NCBI GenBank assembly: GCA_038221545.1
Contig: JBBRIE010000013.1
Location: 1-27,141 of the forward strand
DNA: 27,141 bases
Reading direction: 5' to 3'
DNA from: JBBQNY01 sp038221545
GTDB taxonomy: Bacteria > Pseudomonadota > Gammaproteobacteria > Xanthomonadales > Ahniellaceae
Position numbers and translations under genes: made by a program. The notes under the pieces were generated by a model. It ran no database searches, had not been told where the DNA came from, and saw only the letters and a list, made by a program, of their open reading frames with translations. Below are positions 7,661 to 15,805 of the stretch, one piece after another (the stretch's first letter is position 1; every line of letters starts with the position of its first letter).

Positions 7661-9478
7661 ATGAAGCGATTCCTGTTGCCGCTGCTGCCCGCGTGCGCGC
7701 TCGTCGCGTGCACGACCACGCCCACTGCCTCGCCCATCGCGGAGCCGCCCCAGACCGTGTTCACCGCGCAACGCACCAGCGAGCATCGCGACGGCGACGA
7801 CCTGCTGACGGCCGGCCTCGGCCTGGCCGGGCTGCGCGCGATGGTGCCGCCGGCATTCGGCGACGCCGCGCATCCCAGTGCGACGGAACTTCGACGACGC
7901 GCAGTCTGGAGCAACTGGCGCGGCATCGCGGACCTTTCGCCCACGGGCGGCTACGGCGACTGGTACGGCAGCGTCGCGGCGGTGCCCGGCCGCGAGTTCC
8001 ATGCGCTGGCCACCGTGCCGGGTGCGCGGCATCCGCATCGCGTGTTCGCGCAGGTGCCGGATGCATTCGTGCAGGACAAACCCTGCCTGGTGGTGGCCGC
8101 CGCGTCGGGTTCGCGTGGCGTGTACGGCGCGATCGCGGTGGCGAGTGCGTGGGGCCTGCCGAAAGGCTGCGCCGTCGTGCACACGGACAAGGGCGCCGGT
8201 TCGGACTGGTTCGACCTCGACGCGGGCATCGGCGTGCGCGCCGACGGCACTGCGGGTCCGCGCGCGGAATCCGCGGCATTCGTGCCGGACGCCGGCACGA
8301 CCGGCGTCGCGTTCAAGCACGCGCACTCGCGCGACAACCCGGAGGCCGACTGGGGGCTGCATGTCCGGCAGGCTGCGGAATTCGGCCTGCTCGCGCTCGG
8401 CGAGGCGTTCCCGCAACGGGCACCTTTCACCTTCGACAACACGCGGGTGATCGCGGTCGGCATCTCGAACGGCGGCGGCGCAGTGCTGCGTGCGCTCGAG
8501 GGCGACGGCGATTCCCTGTTCGACGCGGTGGTCGTGGGCGAGCCCAACATCACCGTCGAAGGCGCCCGTCCGCTCTACGACATCGCGACGGAAGCGGCGT
8601 TGCTGATGCCATGCGCGTTGCTGCATCTGGAGATCCTGCCGCAGCCGCCGATGGCAGCGCAGTTGGCACCGGTGTGGGCACTGCGCTGCGCATCGCTCAA
8701 GGCAACGGGCGCGATCGAGGGCGACGATACGGCTGCGCAGGCGCGTTCGGCTTACGACAAACTGATCGCGGGCGGCTGGACCGACGTCGCCCTGAGCGCC
8801 GGCGCATTGTCGGTGGGTTTCGATCTCTGGCGGGCGGTCGCGGTAACGTATGCATCGGCATACGGCCGCTACGGCGCGGGCGAGCATCCCTGCGGCTACG
8901 CGTTCGCCGCGCAGAATCCCGACTTCAGCGCGCGCCCCGCGACCGACGCCGAACGCGCGGCGTGGTGGAGCGATGCGAGCGGCGTGCCGCCGGGCAGTGG
9001 CGTCGGCATCGTCGATACGCGACTCGCGGGATCCGATCCGCTGTTGCCTGGCCTCGAATGCCTGCGCGCGCTGTGGGACGGCATCGGCTCCGACGCCGTC
9101 CGCGTGCGCCGGGGCGTGCGCGAGAGCCAGGCGTCGCTACCGCGTGCCGGCTTGCCGATCATCGTCGTGCATGGCGTCGACGACGGCCTCGTGCCGATGG
9201 CGTTCACCAGTGCGCCGTACGTCGCCGCCGCGAAGGCAGCGGGTCGCGACGTGCGCTTCTGGCAGGTACGCAACGCGCAGCACTTCGACGCGTTCCTCGC
9301 GTTTCCCGAGTACGGCGCTCGCTACGTACCGATGCTGCCGTACGTGTATGCCGCGCTGGACCGAGTTTGGGCGCATCTCGAAGCCGGCGCGGCGTTGCCC
9401 GGCGACGCGGTGGTCGACGCGCGCCCGCGCAGCGCCGACAAGCCCCTGTCGCCGGAAGGCCTCGCCATTCCCCGCTGA
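7661..9478 (+). CDS. Exported D-(-)-3-hydroxybutyrate oligomer hydrolase, predicted lipoprotein
   Basis: The enzyme hydrolyses short oligomers of 3-hydroxybutyrate, products of polyhydroxybutyrate breakdown, to the monomer. The protein has 605 residues, somewhat shorter than the roughly 700-residue members I know. The N terminus MKRFLLPLLPACALVAC is a signal with a lipobox, so the mature protein starts at Cys17. The catalytic serine is Ser269 in GISNGGGA. The probable acid lies in HGVDDGLVP and the histidine in NAQHFDAF, in the normal order. The reading frame is open upstream to 7511, but the ATG at 7661 begins the signal peptide exactly. It is divergent from bdhA, whose product uses the released monomer. 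The intervening palindrome may control both. Confidence 0.9.
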   Translation: MKRFLLPLLPACALVACTTTPTASPIAEPPQTVFTAQRTSEHRDGDDLLTAGLGLAGLRAMVPPAFGDAAHPSATELRRRAVWSNWRGIADLSPTGGYGDWYGSVAAVPGREFHALATVPGARHPHRVFAQVPDAFVQDKPCLVVAAASGSRGVYGAIAVASAWGLPKGCAVVHTDKGAGSDWFDLDAGIGVRADGTAGPRAESAAFVPDAGTTGVAFKHAHSRDNPEADWGLHVRQAAEFGLLALGEAFPQRAPFTFDNTRVIAVGISNGGGAVLRALEGDGDSLFDAVVVGEPNITVEGARPLYDIATEAALLMPCALLHLEILPQPPMAAQLAPVWALRCASLKATGAIEGDDTAAQARSAYDKLIAGGWTDVALSAGALSVGFDLWRAVAVTYASAYGRYGAGEHPCGYAFAAQNPDFSARPATDAERAAWWSDASGVPPGSGVGIVDTRLAGSDPLLPGLECLRALWDGIGSDAVRVRRGVRESQASLPRAGLPIIVVHGVDDGLVPMAFTSAPYVAAAKAAGRDVRFWQVRNAQHFDAFLAFPEYGARYVPMLPYVYAALDRVWAHLEAGAALPGDAVVDARPRSADKPLSPEGLAIPR

Positions 9479-9532
9479 CCTGGAAGCGTTGTTGTCCGCC
9501 CTGCGCTCCGCGCGAAACCGCCGCGGCTTTTC

Positions 9533-9602
9533 GCAGGAGCGCCGCAAGGCGCGATCCTGGTGCTTCGTATCGGCTCGTGACCGCGCATCCAGGCGCTCCT
9601 GC
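9533..9602. repeat. REP-like inverted repeat A
   Basis: The arms GCAGGAGCGCC (9533-9543) and GGCGCTCCTGC (9592-9602) are perfect reverse complements around a 48-base centre. The centre contains GCTTCGTATCGGCTCGTGAC, which recurs with few changes in the element at 12576-12647. This arm-centre-arm layout is typical of paired REP (BIME-like) units of Xanthomonadales. Confidence 0.8.
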
Positions 9603-9655
9603 AGAGAGCAGCAGGGCCGGCATGGCGGAGATGCCAGTCGCCAACGGGTGCTGTT

Positions 9656-9722
9656 GCAGGAGCGCCCCAGGGCGCGATGCACCGATACTTCCAGCCTCGA
9701 TCCCGCCTCGTGGCGCTCCTGC
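9656..9722. repeat. REP-like inverted repeat B
   Basis: It has the same arms as element A: GCAGGAGCGCC at 9656-9666 and GGCGCTCCTGC at 9712-9722. The centre of 45 bases differs more from A and C. Elements A and B are 53 bases apart and form a small tandem cluster. Confidence 0.78.
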
Positions 9723-9818
9723 AGGGCCTGGTCGTTGCGGGAGTGCCGCCACGCGGCCGTGTAAGCTGCCGGCCGTTGTCCGCGGCGGTTTGCGCCCGGG
9801 CGTGCAGGGACAAGTTCG

Positions 9819-11102
9819 ATGTTGACAAGGCCATCTCGGGAAACGGGGAGCCGCGCACGGCATGCGTGGGTCGCGATGTGGCTTGCCTGCATTGCGCTCG
9901 CCGCCAGTACGCTTTCGACCGGCGCATGGGCGCAGGAATCGCGCCGATACCGGCTCGACTACACCGCCGAGTTCCAGCCGGCGCGCAAGGGCGCGCGCGT
10001 GACACTGGCGGCAATGCCCGACGAAGGGCGCCTCAAGGTGCTCGACTTCTACATGCCGGCGACGCGCTACATCGACATACGCGGCGACGGGCGCATCACG
10101 CGCAACGGCGATCGCGTCGTCTGGGTCATCCCGCGCAAGGGCGGCAAGCTTTCGTTCCTGCATCTCATCGACCACCGGCGGGAGTCCGGCGCGTATGACG
10201 CGCGGATCACGGCGAATTGGGCGATCGTACGCGGCGATGACCTGTTTCCCGCCGCGGTCACCACCGCGACGCGCGGCACCGACGCGCGTGCGCGCCTGCA
10301 TTTCAAGCTGCCGAAAGGCTGGAACGGCGTCGAGACGCCTTATCTGCCCACACGCAAGGAGGGCGGCGGACTGGTGGTGGTCAGTTCCGGACGGATCTTC
10401 GACAGGCCAACGGGCTGGATCGTCGCGGGCAGGATCGGCGCGCGTCGCGAGACCATTGAAGGCACCTCGGTGGTGGTGGCGGCGCCGGTAGGGCAGGGCA
10501 TGCGTCGCATGGATGTCATGGCGATGGTGAGCTGGCACCTGCGCGAGATGGATTCCGCATTTTCGGGGTTGCCGCGCAAGATCCTCATCGCGGGTGCCGG
10601 CGATCCAATGTGGCGCGGCGCCCTGAGCGGGCCGCGCTCGCTGTGGATGCATTCGGATCTGCCACTGATCAGCGAGAACGGCACCAGTTCGCTGCTGCAC
10701 GAACTGACCCACGTGATCACCGGCATCACCGGCACCGACGGCGCGGACTGGATCGCCGAGGGCATCGCGGAGTTCTACTCGATCGAAATCATGCGCCGCG
10801 CGGGCACGATCTCGCGACATCGGTACGACCGCGCGATGGATGGCCTGCGCAAGCGCTCCGCCGACATCAAGACCCTGCGCGCACCGCATTCGACGGGCGC
10901 CGTGACCGCGCGCGCGGTGCTGCTGTTCGCGCAACTCGACACCGAGGTCCGCAAGCGCACCGGCAACAAGAAGCGCCTCGACCATGTCGTGCGCCTGCTG
11001 CGTGAGCAGAATCGCGTCGGCATCGCCGAGCTGCGCAAGGCTGCGCGCACGGTGATCGGCGCGGAGTCCACCACGCTCGCTGCCAGCAGCCTCCTGCGCT
11101 GA
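9819..11102 (+). CDS. Secreted HExxH metallopeptidase-like protein (M1/M61 gluzincin type)
   Basis: The protein has 427 residues and a signal peptide ending near AWA-QE (cleavage after about residue 38), so it should act in the periplasm or outside. The zinc motif is HELTH, with His294, Glu295 and His298. WIAEGIAEFY follows, and Glu314 is the probable third ligand. This arrangement is that of M1/M61-type gluzincins. The N-terminal half (about 40-230) is rich in beta strands by eye and could be the domain that precedes the catalytic part in M61 proteins. The exact family and substrate are not recognised. The ATG at 9819 has AGGGA about 10 bases upstream; ATG 9876 is an alternative that would still leave a short signal peptide. 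The gene stands alone between REP-containing gaps. Confidence 0.85.
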   Translation: MLTRPSRETGSRARHAWVAMWLACIALAASTLSTGAWAQESRRYRLDYTAEFQPARKGARVTLAAMPDEGRLKVLDFYMPATRYIDIRGDGRITRNGDRVVWVIPRKGGKLSFLHLIDHRRESGAYDARITANWAIVRGDDLFPAAVTTATRGTDARARLHFKLPKGWNGVETPYLPTRKEGGGLVVVSSGRIFDRPTGWIVAGRIGARRETIEGTSVVVAAPVGQGMRRMDVMAMVSWHLREMDSAFSGLPRKILIAGAGDPMWRGALSGPRSLWMHSDLPLISENGTSSLLHELTHVITGITGTDGADWIAEGIAEFYSIEIMRRAGTISRHRYDRAMDGLRKRSADIKTLRAPHSTGAVTARAVLLFAQLDTEVRKRTGNKKRLDHVVRLLREQNRVGIAELRKAARTVIGAESTTLAASSLLR

Positions 11103-11176
11103 GTCAGGCGAATGGACCCCGAGGTGCTCGCCGGGCATGGCGGCCGATTGCGCGCGCCGCGGTGCAGGGCACGCTT

Positions 11177-11200
11177 GCAGGAGTGACGTCAGTCGCGATG
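11177..11200. repeat. Single REP-like unit of a second type
   Basis: GCAGGAGTGACGTCAGTCGC, followed by GATG, resembles the GTAGGAGCGACGTAAGTCGCGA-type REP unit common in Xanthomonadaceae. It contains a short self-complementary core (GACGTC/GCGAC type). It lies in the 179-base gap between the metallopeptidase and symporter genes. No inverted partner is visible. Confidence 0.5.
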
Positions 11201-11281
11201 AGATTCGTCCCAGCGCCTCCGACGATCCGGCGTCGCCCGTTGCGGGCAGGGCATCATCGTCCGTCCGGCATCCGCTGACCG

Positions 11282-12568
11282 ATGATTGGCGAACACCCCG
11301 CAGGCCCCAGGCCCGGCCGCCTGCGCTCGCTCGTTGGTGGCTCGATCGGCAACCTGGTCGAGTGGTACGACTGGTACGTCTACTCGGCGTTCGCGCTTTA
11401 CTTCGCGAAGAGCTTCTTCCCGCAGGGCGACCGCACGGCGCAACTGCTCAACGTCGCCGCGGTGTTCGCTGTCGGCTTCCTGATGCGTCCGCTGGGCGGC
11501 TGGCTGCTGGGCTGGTACGCGGACCGGCATGGACGCCGCGCCGCGCTCACGCTGTCGGTGCTGATGATGTGCGCAGGTTCGCTCATGATCGCGCTGACTC
11601 CGGGTTACGCCACCATCGGCGTCGCGGCACCGGTGCTGCTGGTGGTCGCGCGGTTGCTGCAGGGCCTGTCGGTCGGCGGTGAGTACGCCGCGTCGGCGAC
11701 CTACATGAGCGAGCTGGCTGGCGCGAAGCGCCGCGGCTTCGTTGCGAGCTTCCAGTACGTGACGCTGATCGCAGGCCAGCTGCTCGCGCTCGGCGTGCTG
11801 CTGGTGCTGCAGGCGACCCTAACGGAAGCGGACCTCGAGCACTGGGGCTGGCGCGTGCCGTTCGTGATTGGCGCGCTGTGTGCGGTGGTTGCGATGTTCC
11901 TGCGCCGCGGCATCCTTGAAACCGAGTCGTTCGAGGCGATTCCGCTGGCCGAACGCAAAGGCTCGCTGCGCGCGCTGCTCGCGTATCCGCGCGAGCTGCT
12001 GTTCGTGCTCGGGCTCGGCATGGGCGGCTCGCTTGCTTTCTACACCTTCACCACCTACGTGCAGAAGTTCCTGGTCAACACCGCGGGCTGGACCAAGCCC
12101 GCGGCGACGCAGCTGTCAACGCTTACGCTGGTCGCCTTCATGTTGCTGCAACCGTTGTTTGGAGCGCTGTCGGACCGCGTGGGCCGGCGGCCGCTCCTGA
12201 TCGCGTTCGGTGCGCTCGGGGTCGTCGGCACGGTGCCGCTGATGGGCGCGCTCGCACGCGTGCAGGATTTCTGGACGGCCTTCGTGCTCGTCATGGCGGC
12301 GCTGACCGTGCTGAGCTGCTACACCTCGATCGCGGGCGTGTTCAAGGCGGAGCTGTTCCCGGCCCGCGTGCGCGCGCTCGGCGTGGGCCTGCCCTACGCC
12401 ATTGGCGTCTCTGTTTTCGGCGGCACCGCTGAGTACCTCGCGCTCTGGCTCAAGTCCATCGGGCACGAGTCCTGGTTTTACTGGTACGTCACGTTCTGCA
12501 TCAGTGTCGCGCTGTTCGTCGCGATCGTCATGCCCGATCCGCGCAAGCACTCGCGCATCACCGAATAG
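11282..12568 (+). CDS. MHS-family MFS transporter, KgtP-like dicarboxylate/proton symporter
   Basis: The protein has 428 residues with about 12 membrane segments, normal for the metabolite:H+ symporter family. Hallmarks visible are GNLVEWYDWYVYSAFALYFA in segment 1, the loop motif GWYADRHGRR between segments 2 and 3, GGEYAASATYMSELA in segment 4-5, and the second-half repeat LSDRVGRRP. These are closest to alpha-ketoglutarate permease KgtP and its relatives. The substrate is probably a dicarboxylate or other organic acid, but cannot be fixed from sequence. It is a single gene with REP elements on both sides and no operon partners. The ATG at 11282 puts the first membrane segment near residue 15, as expected. 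No strong ribosome site is visible. Confidence 0.9.
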   Translation: MIGEHPAGPRPGRLRSLVGGSIGNLVEWYDWYVYSAFALYFAKSFFPQGDRTAQLLNVAAVFAVGFLMRPLGGWLLGWYADRHGRRAALTLSVLMMCAGSLMIALTPGYATIGVAAPVLLVVARLLQGLSVGGEYAASATYMSELAGAKRRGFVASFQYVTLIAGQLLALGVLLVLQATLTEADLEHWGWRVPFVIGALCAVVAMFLRRGILETESFEAIPLAERKGSLRALLAYPRELLFVLGLGMGGSLAFYTFTTYVQKFLVNTAGWTKPAATQLSTLTLVAFMLLQPLFGALSDRVGRRPLLIAFGALGVVGTVPLMGALARVQDFWTAFVLVMAALTVLSCYTSIAGVFKAELFPARVRALGVGLPYAIGVSVFGGTAEYLALWLKSIGHESWFYWYVTFCISVALFVAIVMPDPRKHSRITE

Positions 12569-12575
12569 CCGCGGA

Positions 12576-12647
12576 TGCAGTTGCGCCGCAAGGCGTGATG
12601 TGTGTGCTCCGTACCGGCTCGTGATCGCGCCTTGCGGCGCTCTTGCA
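12576..12647. repeat. REP-like inverted repeat C
   Basis: The left arm (12576-12599) and right arm (12624-12647) are reverse complements with about four mismatches, sharing GCGCCGCAAGGCG. The centre GCTCCGTACCGGCTCGTGAT matches that of element A. It starts eight bases after the symporter stop codon. Two more copies of CTTGCGGCGC follow at 12654-12663 and 12671-12680, giving a decayed tail toward the M28 peptidase gene. Confidence 0.75.
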
Positions 12648-12729
12648 TAAAATCTTGCGGCGCATAAGACCTTGCGGCGCCGCGCGTGCAACGGTTTCGG
12701 GGCACGCGTCGCGCCTGCAGGCACGACGG

Positions 12730-14520
12730 TCAGCGTCTTGCGGCGGTCCCGGGTGCCGACGCTGGCGAAGCGGGCGCGGACTCCGCTGTCGGCGCGGGCG
12801 CGGGAACCGGAACTGGCGTTGGCGCGCGACCGAAGTCCACGTCGGCGCTGGCCGCGAGCCACAGCAGCGCAGCCCACGCCGCGACGTTCTGGTCGAGTGA
12901 GGGCTTGTCGATCTTGTCGAGCGTATCGTTGTCGGTGTGGTGGTGGTCGAAATACGTGCTGCCGTCCTGCGCCAGCGAGAACCACGGCACGCCCTGCGTC
13001 ACCAGCGGCGTGACGTCGGCTCCCGCGCCTCCTTTGGTCTCCGACCACTCGACGCCGATCGGCGCGAGCACGGCGGCGATCTCGCGCATCAGCGCCTCCG
13101 CATCGGCGCCGACGCCGGCGCTCAGGGCATACACGCGCCCCGCGCCGAAATCGGACTCGCCCACGAGCACGTGCTTCTCGCCCTTGCGTCGTGCCTCCTC
13201 CGCATACGCGCGGCCGCCCCAGATGCCCTGCTCCTCGTTCGCGAACGCGACCACGCGGATGGTGCGCGCGGGCTTGTGCCCAAGCTTGTGGATGGCGAAC
13301 GCCGCGCCCGCGGTGATGCCGATGCCCGCGGCGTCGTCGAGCGCGCCGGTGCCGAGGTCCCAAGAATCCAGGTGCGCACCCGCGACCAGGATTTCGTCGG
13401 CGCGCGTGCTGCCGGTGACCTCGGCGATCACGTTGTGCGATTGCGCCTCGCCGTCGAGGCCAACGTCGAGCGCGAGACGCAGGCGTACCGGCTGGCTGCG
13501 CTCGAGCATGTGCGACAGCAGGTCCGCGTCGGGATTGGACAATGCCGCGGCGGGGATCGGCGTCTCGACCAGCGGAATGCCGGAAGTCGAGCGTGGCGCG
13601 GTGGCGACGCGTTCGGCATCGGCCAGCGCGGCGCTGAGCGAAAGACCCATGCCCGTGTGCGGCAGCCGCGTGTCGTCGGTGCCGATCGAGCGGATCAGCA
13701 GGGCGACCGCGCCCAGCCTCGCTGCAGCGTCCGCGCCACCCGACCGCGCCGCGACTGCAACGCCGTAGCCGCCGCCGTCCTTCCGGCGCTGCATCCGATT
13801 GCCGATGAAAACGATGCGTCCGCGCACGTCTTCCGCGTCCGCAGCCTGCAATGCCGCGAGCGTCGTGAACTCGACCACCTCGGCCTCGATCGGCGTGCCA
13901 TCCGTGCCACTCGAATAACCGAGGGCGCGCACGTGCAGCGGCTGCGGGTACGGCGCGAGCACTTCCGCGTGCTCCGAGCGCCGCACCCACTTCGGGTAGC
14001 TGACGGACTGCAACCACACGCGATCGAAGCCGAGCTCCGTGAACTTGGCCTGCGCCCATGCGACCGCGCGCGCATCATTGGCCGAGCCGGCCATGCGCGG
14101 GCCGACTTCAGTCGTCAGCGACTCGGCGATGAGGTAGGCCTCGCTGCCGGCGAGCGTGGAATCGCGAAGCCCGGTGGCGATTGCGATATCGCCGACCGAC
14201 AGAGTGCGCCGCTGGGTATCTTGCTCCGCGGGATCCGCCGTAGCGGCGGCGCTCAGTGCCGCGCCCGATGCCGACGTATCACCGATGGCTGCTGACGGAG
14301 CCGCCACCGACGTTGCGGCCTCGTTCGGAGCGGCAACCCCGGCCGCCGCTTCCGCCGGTGCCAAAGTCCGAGCCGTCGTCCCGCTCGCCACCGCAGCCGG
14401 CACCTGCGCAAGTGCGGGGGGTGTCGCGACAAAGCAGGCGAGGCACGCAATGAAAGCCCGGCGTGCGGTCGCCGAAGCGCTGCCAGTGCGCCACGAATCG
14501 CGGCCCCCGGCTGGCGTCAT
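12730..14520 (-). CDS. Secreted M28-family zinc peptidase
   Basis: The protein has 596 residues. A signal peptide ends near PALAQ (about residue 39), followed by a low-complexity Ala-rich stretch (40-100). The middle (about 180-330) fits the protease-associated insert of this family. The M28 core shows His383 (AGAHLDSWD), Asp395 (ALDDAAG), Glu429-Glu430 (FANEEQG), Asp457 (ESDFGAG) and a His in FDHHHTDND (526-528), so the two-zinc site looks complete. It should be an exported aminopeptidase or carboxypeptidase of the plasma glutamate carboxypeptidase group. The C-terminal 30 residues are Pro/Ala-rich. The ATG at 14520 overlaps the mscL stop as ATGA, which suggests translational coupling. The frame is open further upstream into mscL, but only this start gives a signal peptide. 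Confidence 0.9.
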   Translation of the reverse strand: MTPAGGRDSWRTGSASATARRAFIACLACFVATPPALAQVPAAVASGTTARTLAPAEAAAGVAAPNEAATSVAAPSAAIGDTSASGAALSAAATADPAEQDTQRRTLSVGDIAIATGLRDSTLAGSEAYLIAESLTTEVGPRMAGSANDARAVAWAQAKFTELGFDRVWLQSVSYPKWVRRSEHAEVLAPYPQPLHVRALGYSSGTDGTPIEAEVVEFTTLAALQAADAEDVRGRIVFIGNRMQRRKDGGGYGVAVAARSGGADAAARLGAVALLIRSIGTDDTRLPHTGMGLSLSAALADAERVATAPRSTSGIPLVETPIPAAALSNPDADLLSHMLERSQPVRLRLALDVGLDGEAQSHNVIAEVTGSTRADEILVAGAHLDSWDLGTGALDDAAGIGITAGAAFAIHKLGHKPARTIRVVAFANEEQGIWGGRAYAEEARRKGEKHVLVGESDFGAGRVYALSAGVGADAEALMREIAAVLAPIGVEWSETKGGAGADVTPLVTQGVPWFSLAQDGSTYFDHHHTDNDTLDKIDKPSLDQNVAAWAALLWLAASADVDFGRAPTPVPVPAPAPTAESAPASPASAPGTAARR

Positions 14521-14933
14521 GGTGCGCGCACGCGCAGCAGGTCGCGGATTTCGGTGAGCAGTGCGACCTCTTCCGGCGGCGCGGCGGGCGCGGCCTCCGG
14601 CTGGCGGCGCAAGCGGTTGACCGCCTTCACCACCAGGAAGATCGCGAATGCGACGATCGCGAAGTCGGCGACCGCCTGCAGCAGCAGGCCGTACTTGAGC
14701 AGCACCGGCGCGACGATTTCCTTGCCCGCTGCGTCGAGCTGCCCCCCCTTGAGTACCACCGCCGCCTCGGACAGGTCGAAGCCGCCGAGCAGCATGCCGA
14801 CCAGCGGCATGACGATGCCGTCGACGAACGCCGTGACGATCTTGCCGAACGCGGCGCCGATGACCACCGCCACCGCGAGGTCGAGCACGTTGCCCCGTAC
14901 CGCGAATTCGCGGAATTCCCCCATCATGGACAT
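14517..14933 (-). CDS. mscL: Large-conductance mechanosensitive channel MscL
   Basis: The channel opens under membrane tension and releases solutes during sudden osmotic downshift. The 138 residues match the normal length. The family hallmark REFAVRGNVLDLAVAVVIGAA begins near residue 8, and FGKIVTAFVDGIVMPLVG forms the rest of the first membrane helix and loop. A second helix (about 87-108, VADFAIVAFAIFLVVKAVNR) follows, with a cytoplasmic C-terminal helix after it. GGGAG lies about eight bases before the ATG at 14933. The gene is first in a probable two-gene unit with the M28 peptidase, sharing four bases with it. That partnership is probably positional rather than functional. Confidence 0.95.
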   Translation of the reverse strand: MSMMGEFREFAVRGNVLDLAVAVVIGAAFGKIVTAFVDGIVMPLVGMLLGGFDLSEAAVVLKGGQLDAAGKEIVAPVLLKYGLLLQAVADFAIVAFAIFLVVKAVNRLRRQPEAAPAAPPEEVALLTEIRDLLRVRAP

Positions 14934-15109
14934 CGATCATGCTCCCCTGGGATTGAAGGAACCCGGAGTCTAGAGAGTCGCGAGCTGCGCGTCAGCGCCT
15001 TGCGTCCCGCGTCGCCGCGCCTGCGGCCGCTTCTCTCCGTGCAGGATGCCCTGTGCTTTCCGCGGTGGATCGCGGCCGCTGGCGTGCATGCGAAGGCCGG
15101 CGAAGCGCC

Positions 15110-15805
15110 CTACGGCGCGATGCGCAATTCGAGTCGCGCGAAACTGGAGAACGTGGCGACGGCATGGTCGCCGCGCACCAGTGGCCCGACCCCTGCAGGC
15201 GTGCCGGTGTAGATGAGATCGCCGGCCGCGAGTTCGAACAGTTTCGACAATTCGTGCACGATCGACGGGACGTCGAAGATCATGTCACCGATGTCGGTGC
15301 GCTGGCGGACTTCGCCATTGACCACGAGCGCGAGTTCGCCGTACGTCGGATGGCCCACGAGCGCCGCGCGATGGATCGCCGAGATCGGTGCCGAGTCGTC
15401 GAATCCCTTCGCCGTGTCCCAGGGCAGGCCCTTGGCCTTGGCCGCTGCCTGCAGGTCGCGTCGTGTGAGGTCGATACCGACCGCGTAGCCGAACACGTGC
15501 GCGAGCGCGTCGGCCGGTGCGATGTTGCTGCCACCGCTCGCCAGGGCGATCACCAGTTCGACCTCGTGGTGCAGGTTGGTCGTGCCGAGCGGATAGGCAA
15601 TGGTCGCGCGATCGGCGACGACCGCATCGGCCGGCTTCATGAAGAAGGTCGGCGTCTCGCGCTCCACCGGCGCGCCCATCTCCTTCGCGTGCTCCGCGTA
15701 ATTGCGGCCGACGCAGTAGATGCGATGCACCGGGAAGCGGGAAGTCGTACCCGCGACGGCGACGGTCGCAGAGGGCAGCTTCGGGATGGCGAAAATATCC
15801 GACAT
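15110..15805 (-). CDS. Fumarylacetoacetate hydrolase family protein
   Basis: The protein has 231 residues and a single FAH domain, the size of the fumarylpyruvate/acylpyruvate hydrolase group. Metal ligands are Glu81 and Glu83 in HHEVELVIAL and Asp112 in VGIDLTRRD. The C-terminal GTPAGVG (201-207) and the early IYCVGRNYAEHAKEMG are typical of the group. The enzyme should cleave a carbon-carbon bond in a 2,4-dioxo acid such as fumarylpyruvate or acylpyruvate, in the cytoplasm. A maleylpyruvate or maleylacetoacetate isomerase gene often sits next to it, but none is in this window, so the pathway is not settled. It is transcribed toward mscL with a 176-base gap in which nothing else was seen. 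Confidence 0.9.
   Translation of the reverse strand: MSDIFAIPKLPSATVAVAGTTSRFPVHRIYCVGRNYAEHAKEMGAPVERETPTFFMKPADAVVADRATIAYPLGTTNLHHEVELVIALASGGSNIAPADALAHVFGYAVGIDLTRRDLQAAAKAKGLPWDTAKGFDDSAPISAIHRAALVGHPTYGELALVVNGEVRQRTDIGDMIFDVPSIVHELSKLFELAAGDLIYTGTPAGVGPLVRGDHAVATFSSFARLELRIAP

Larger units (their letters stand above)
9479..9818. other. Gene-free stretch holding two REP-like inverted repeats
   Basis: No convincing gene is seen in these 340 bases. The stretch contains two complete REP-like elements in tandem (9533-9602 and 9656-9722), listed separately. The last 95 bases before the metallopeptidase gene should hold its promoter, but no clear -10/-35 pair could be picked out. Confidence 0.6.

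Noticed and set aside
9533..9722. CRISPR-like repeat-spacer pattern
   Set aside because: There are only two units, each itself an inverted arm-centre-arm element with unlike centres, and no cas genes; REP-like elements explain it.
5752..9825. Very long plus-strand open frame (1357 codons)
   Set aside because: It runs opposite the regulator and bdhA genes and out of frame with the hydrolase gene, and it is Arg/Ala/Gly-rich without recognisable domains.
9204..11138. Long minus-strand open frame opposite the metallopeptidase gene
   Set aside because: It covers REP elements and lies antisense to a gene with a clear signal peptide and HExxH motif; a shadow frame.
14521..14940. N-terminal extension of the M28 peptidase frame to 736 residues
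   Set aside because: The added part is mscL read in another frame, and the internal ATG at 14520 begins a proper signal peptide and overlaps the mscL stop as ATGA.
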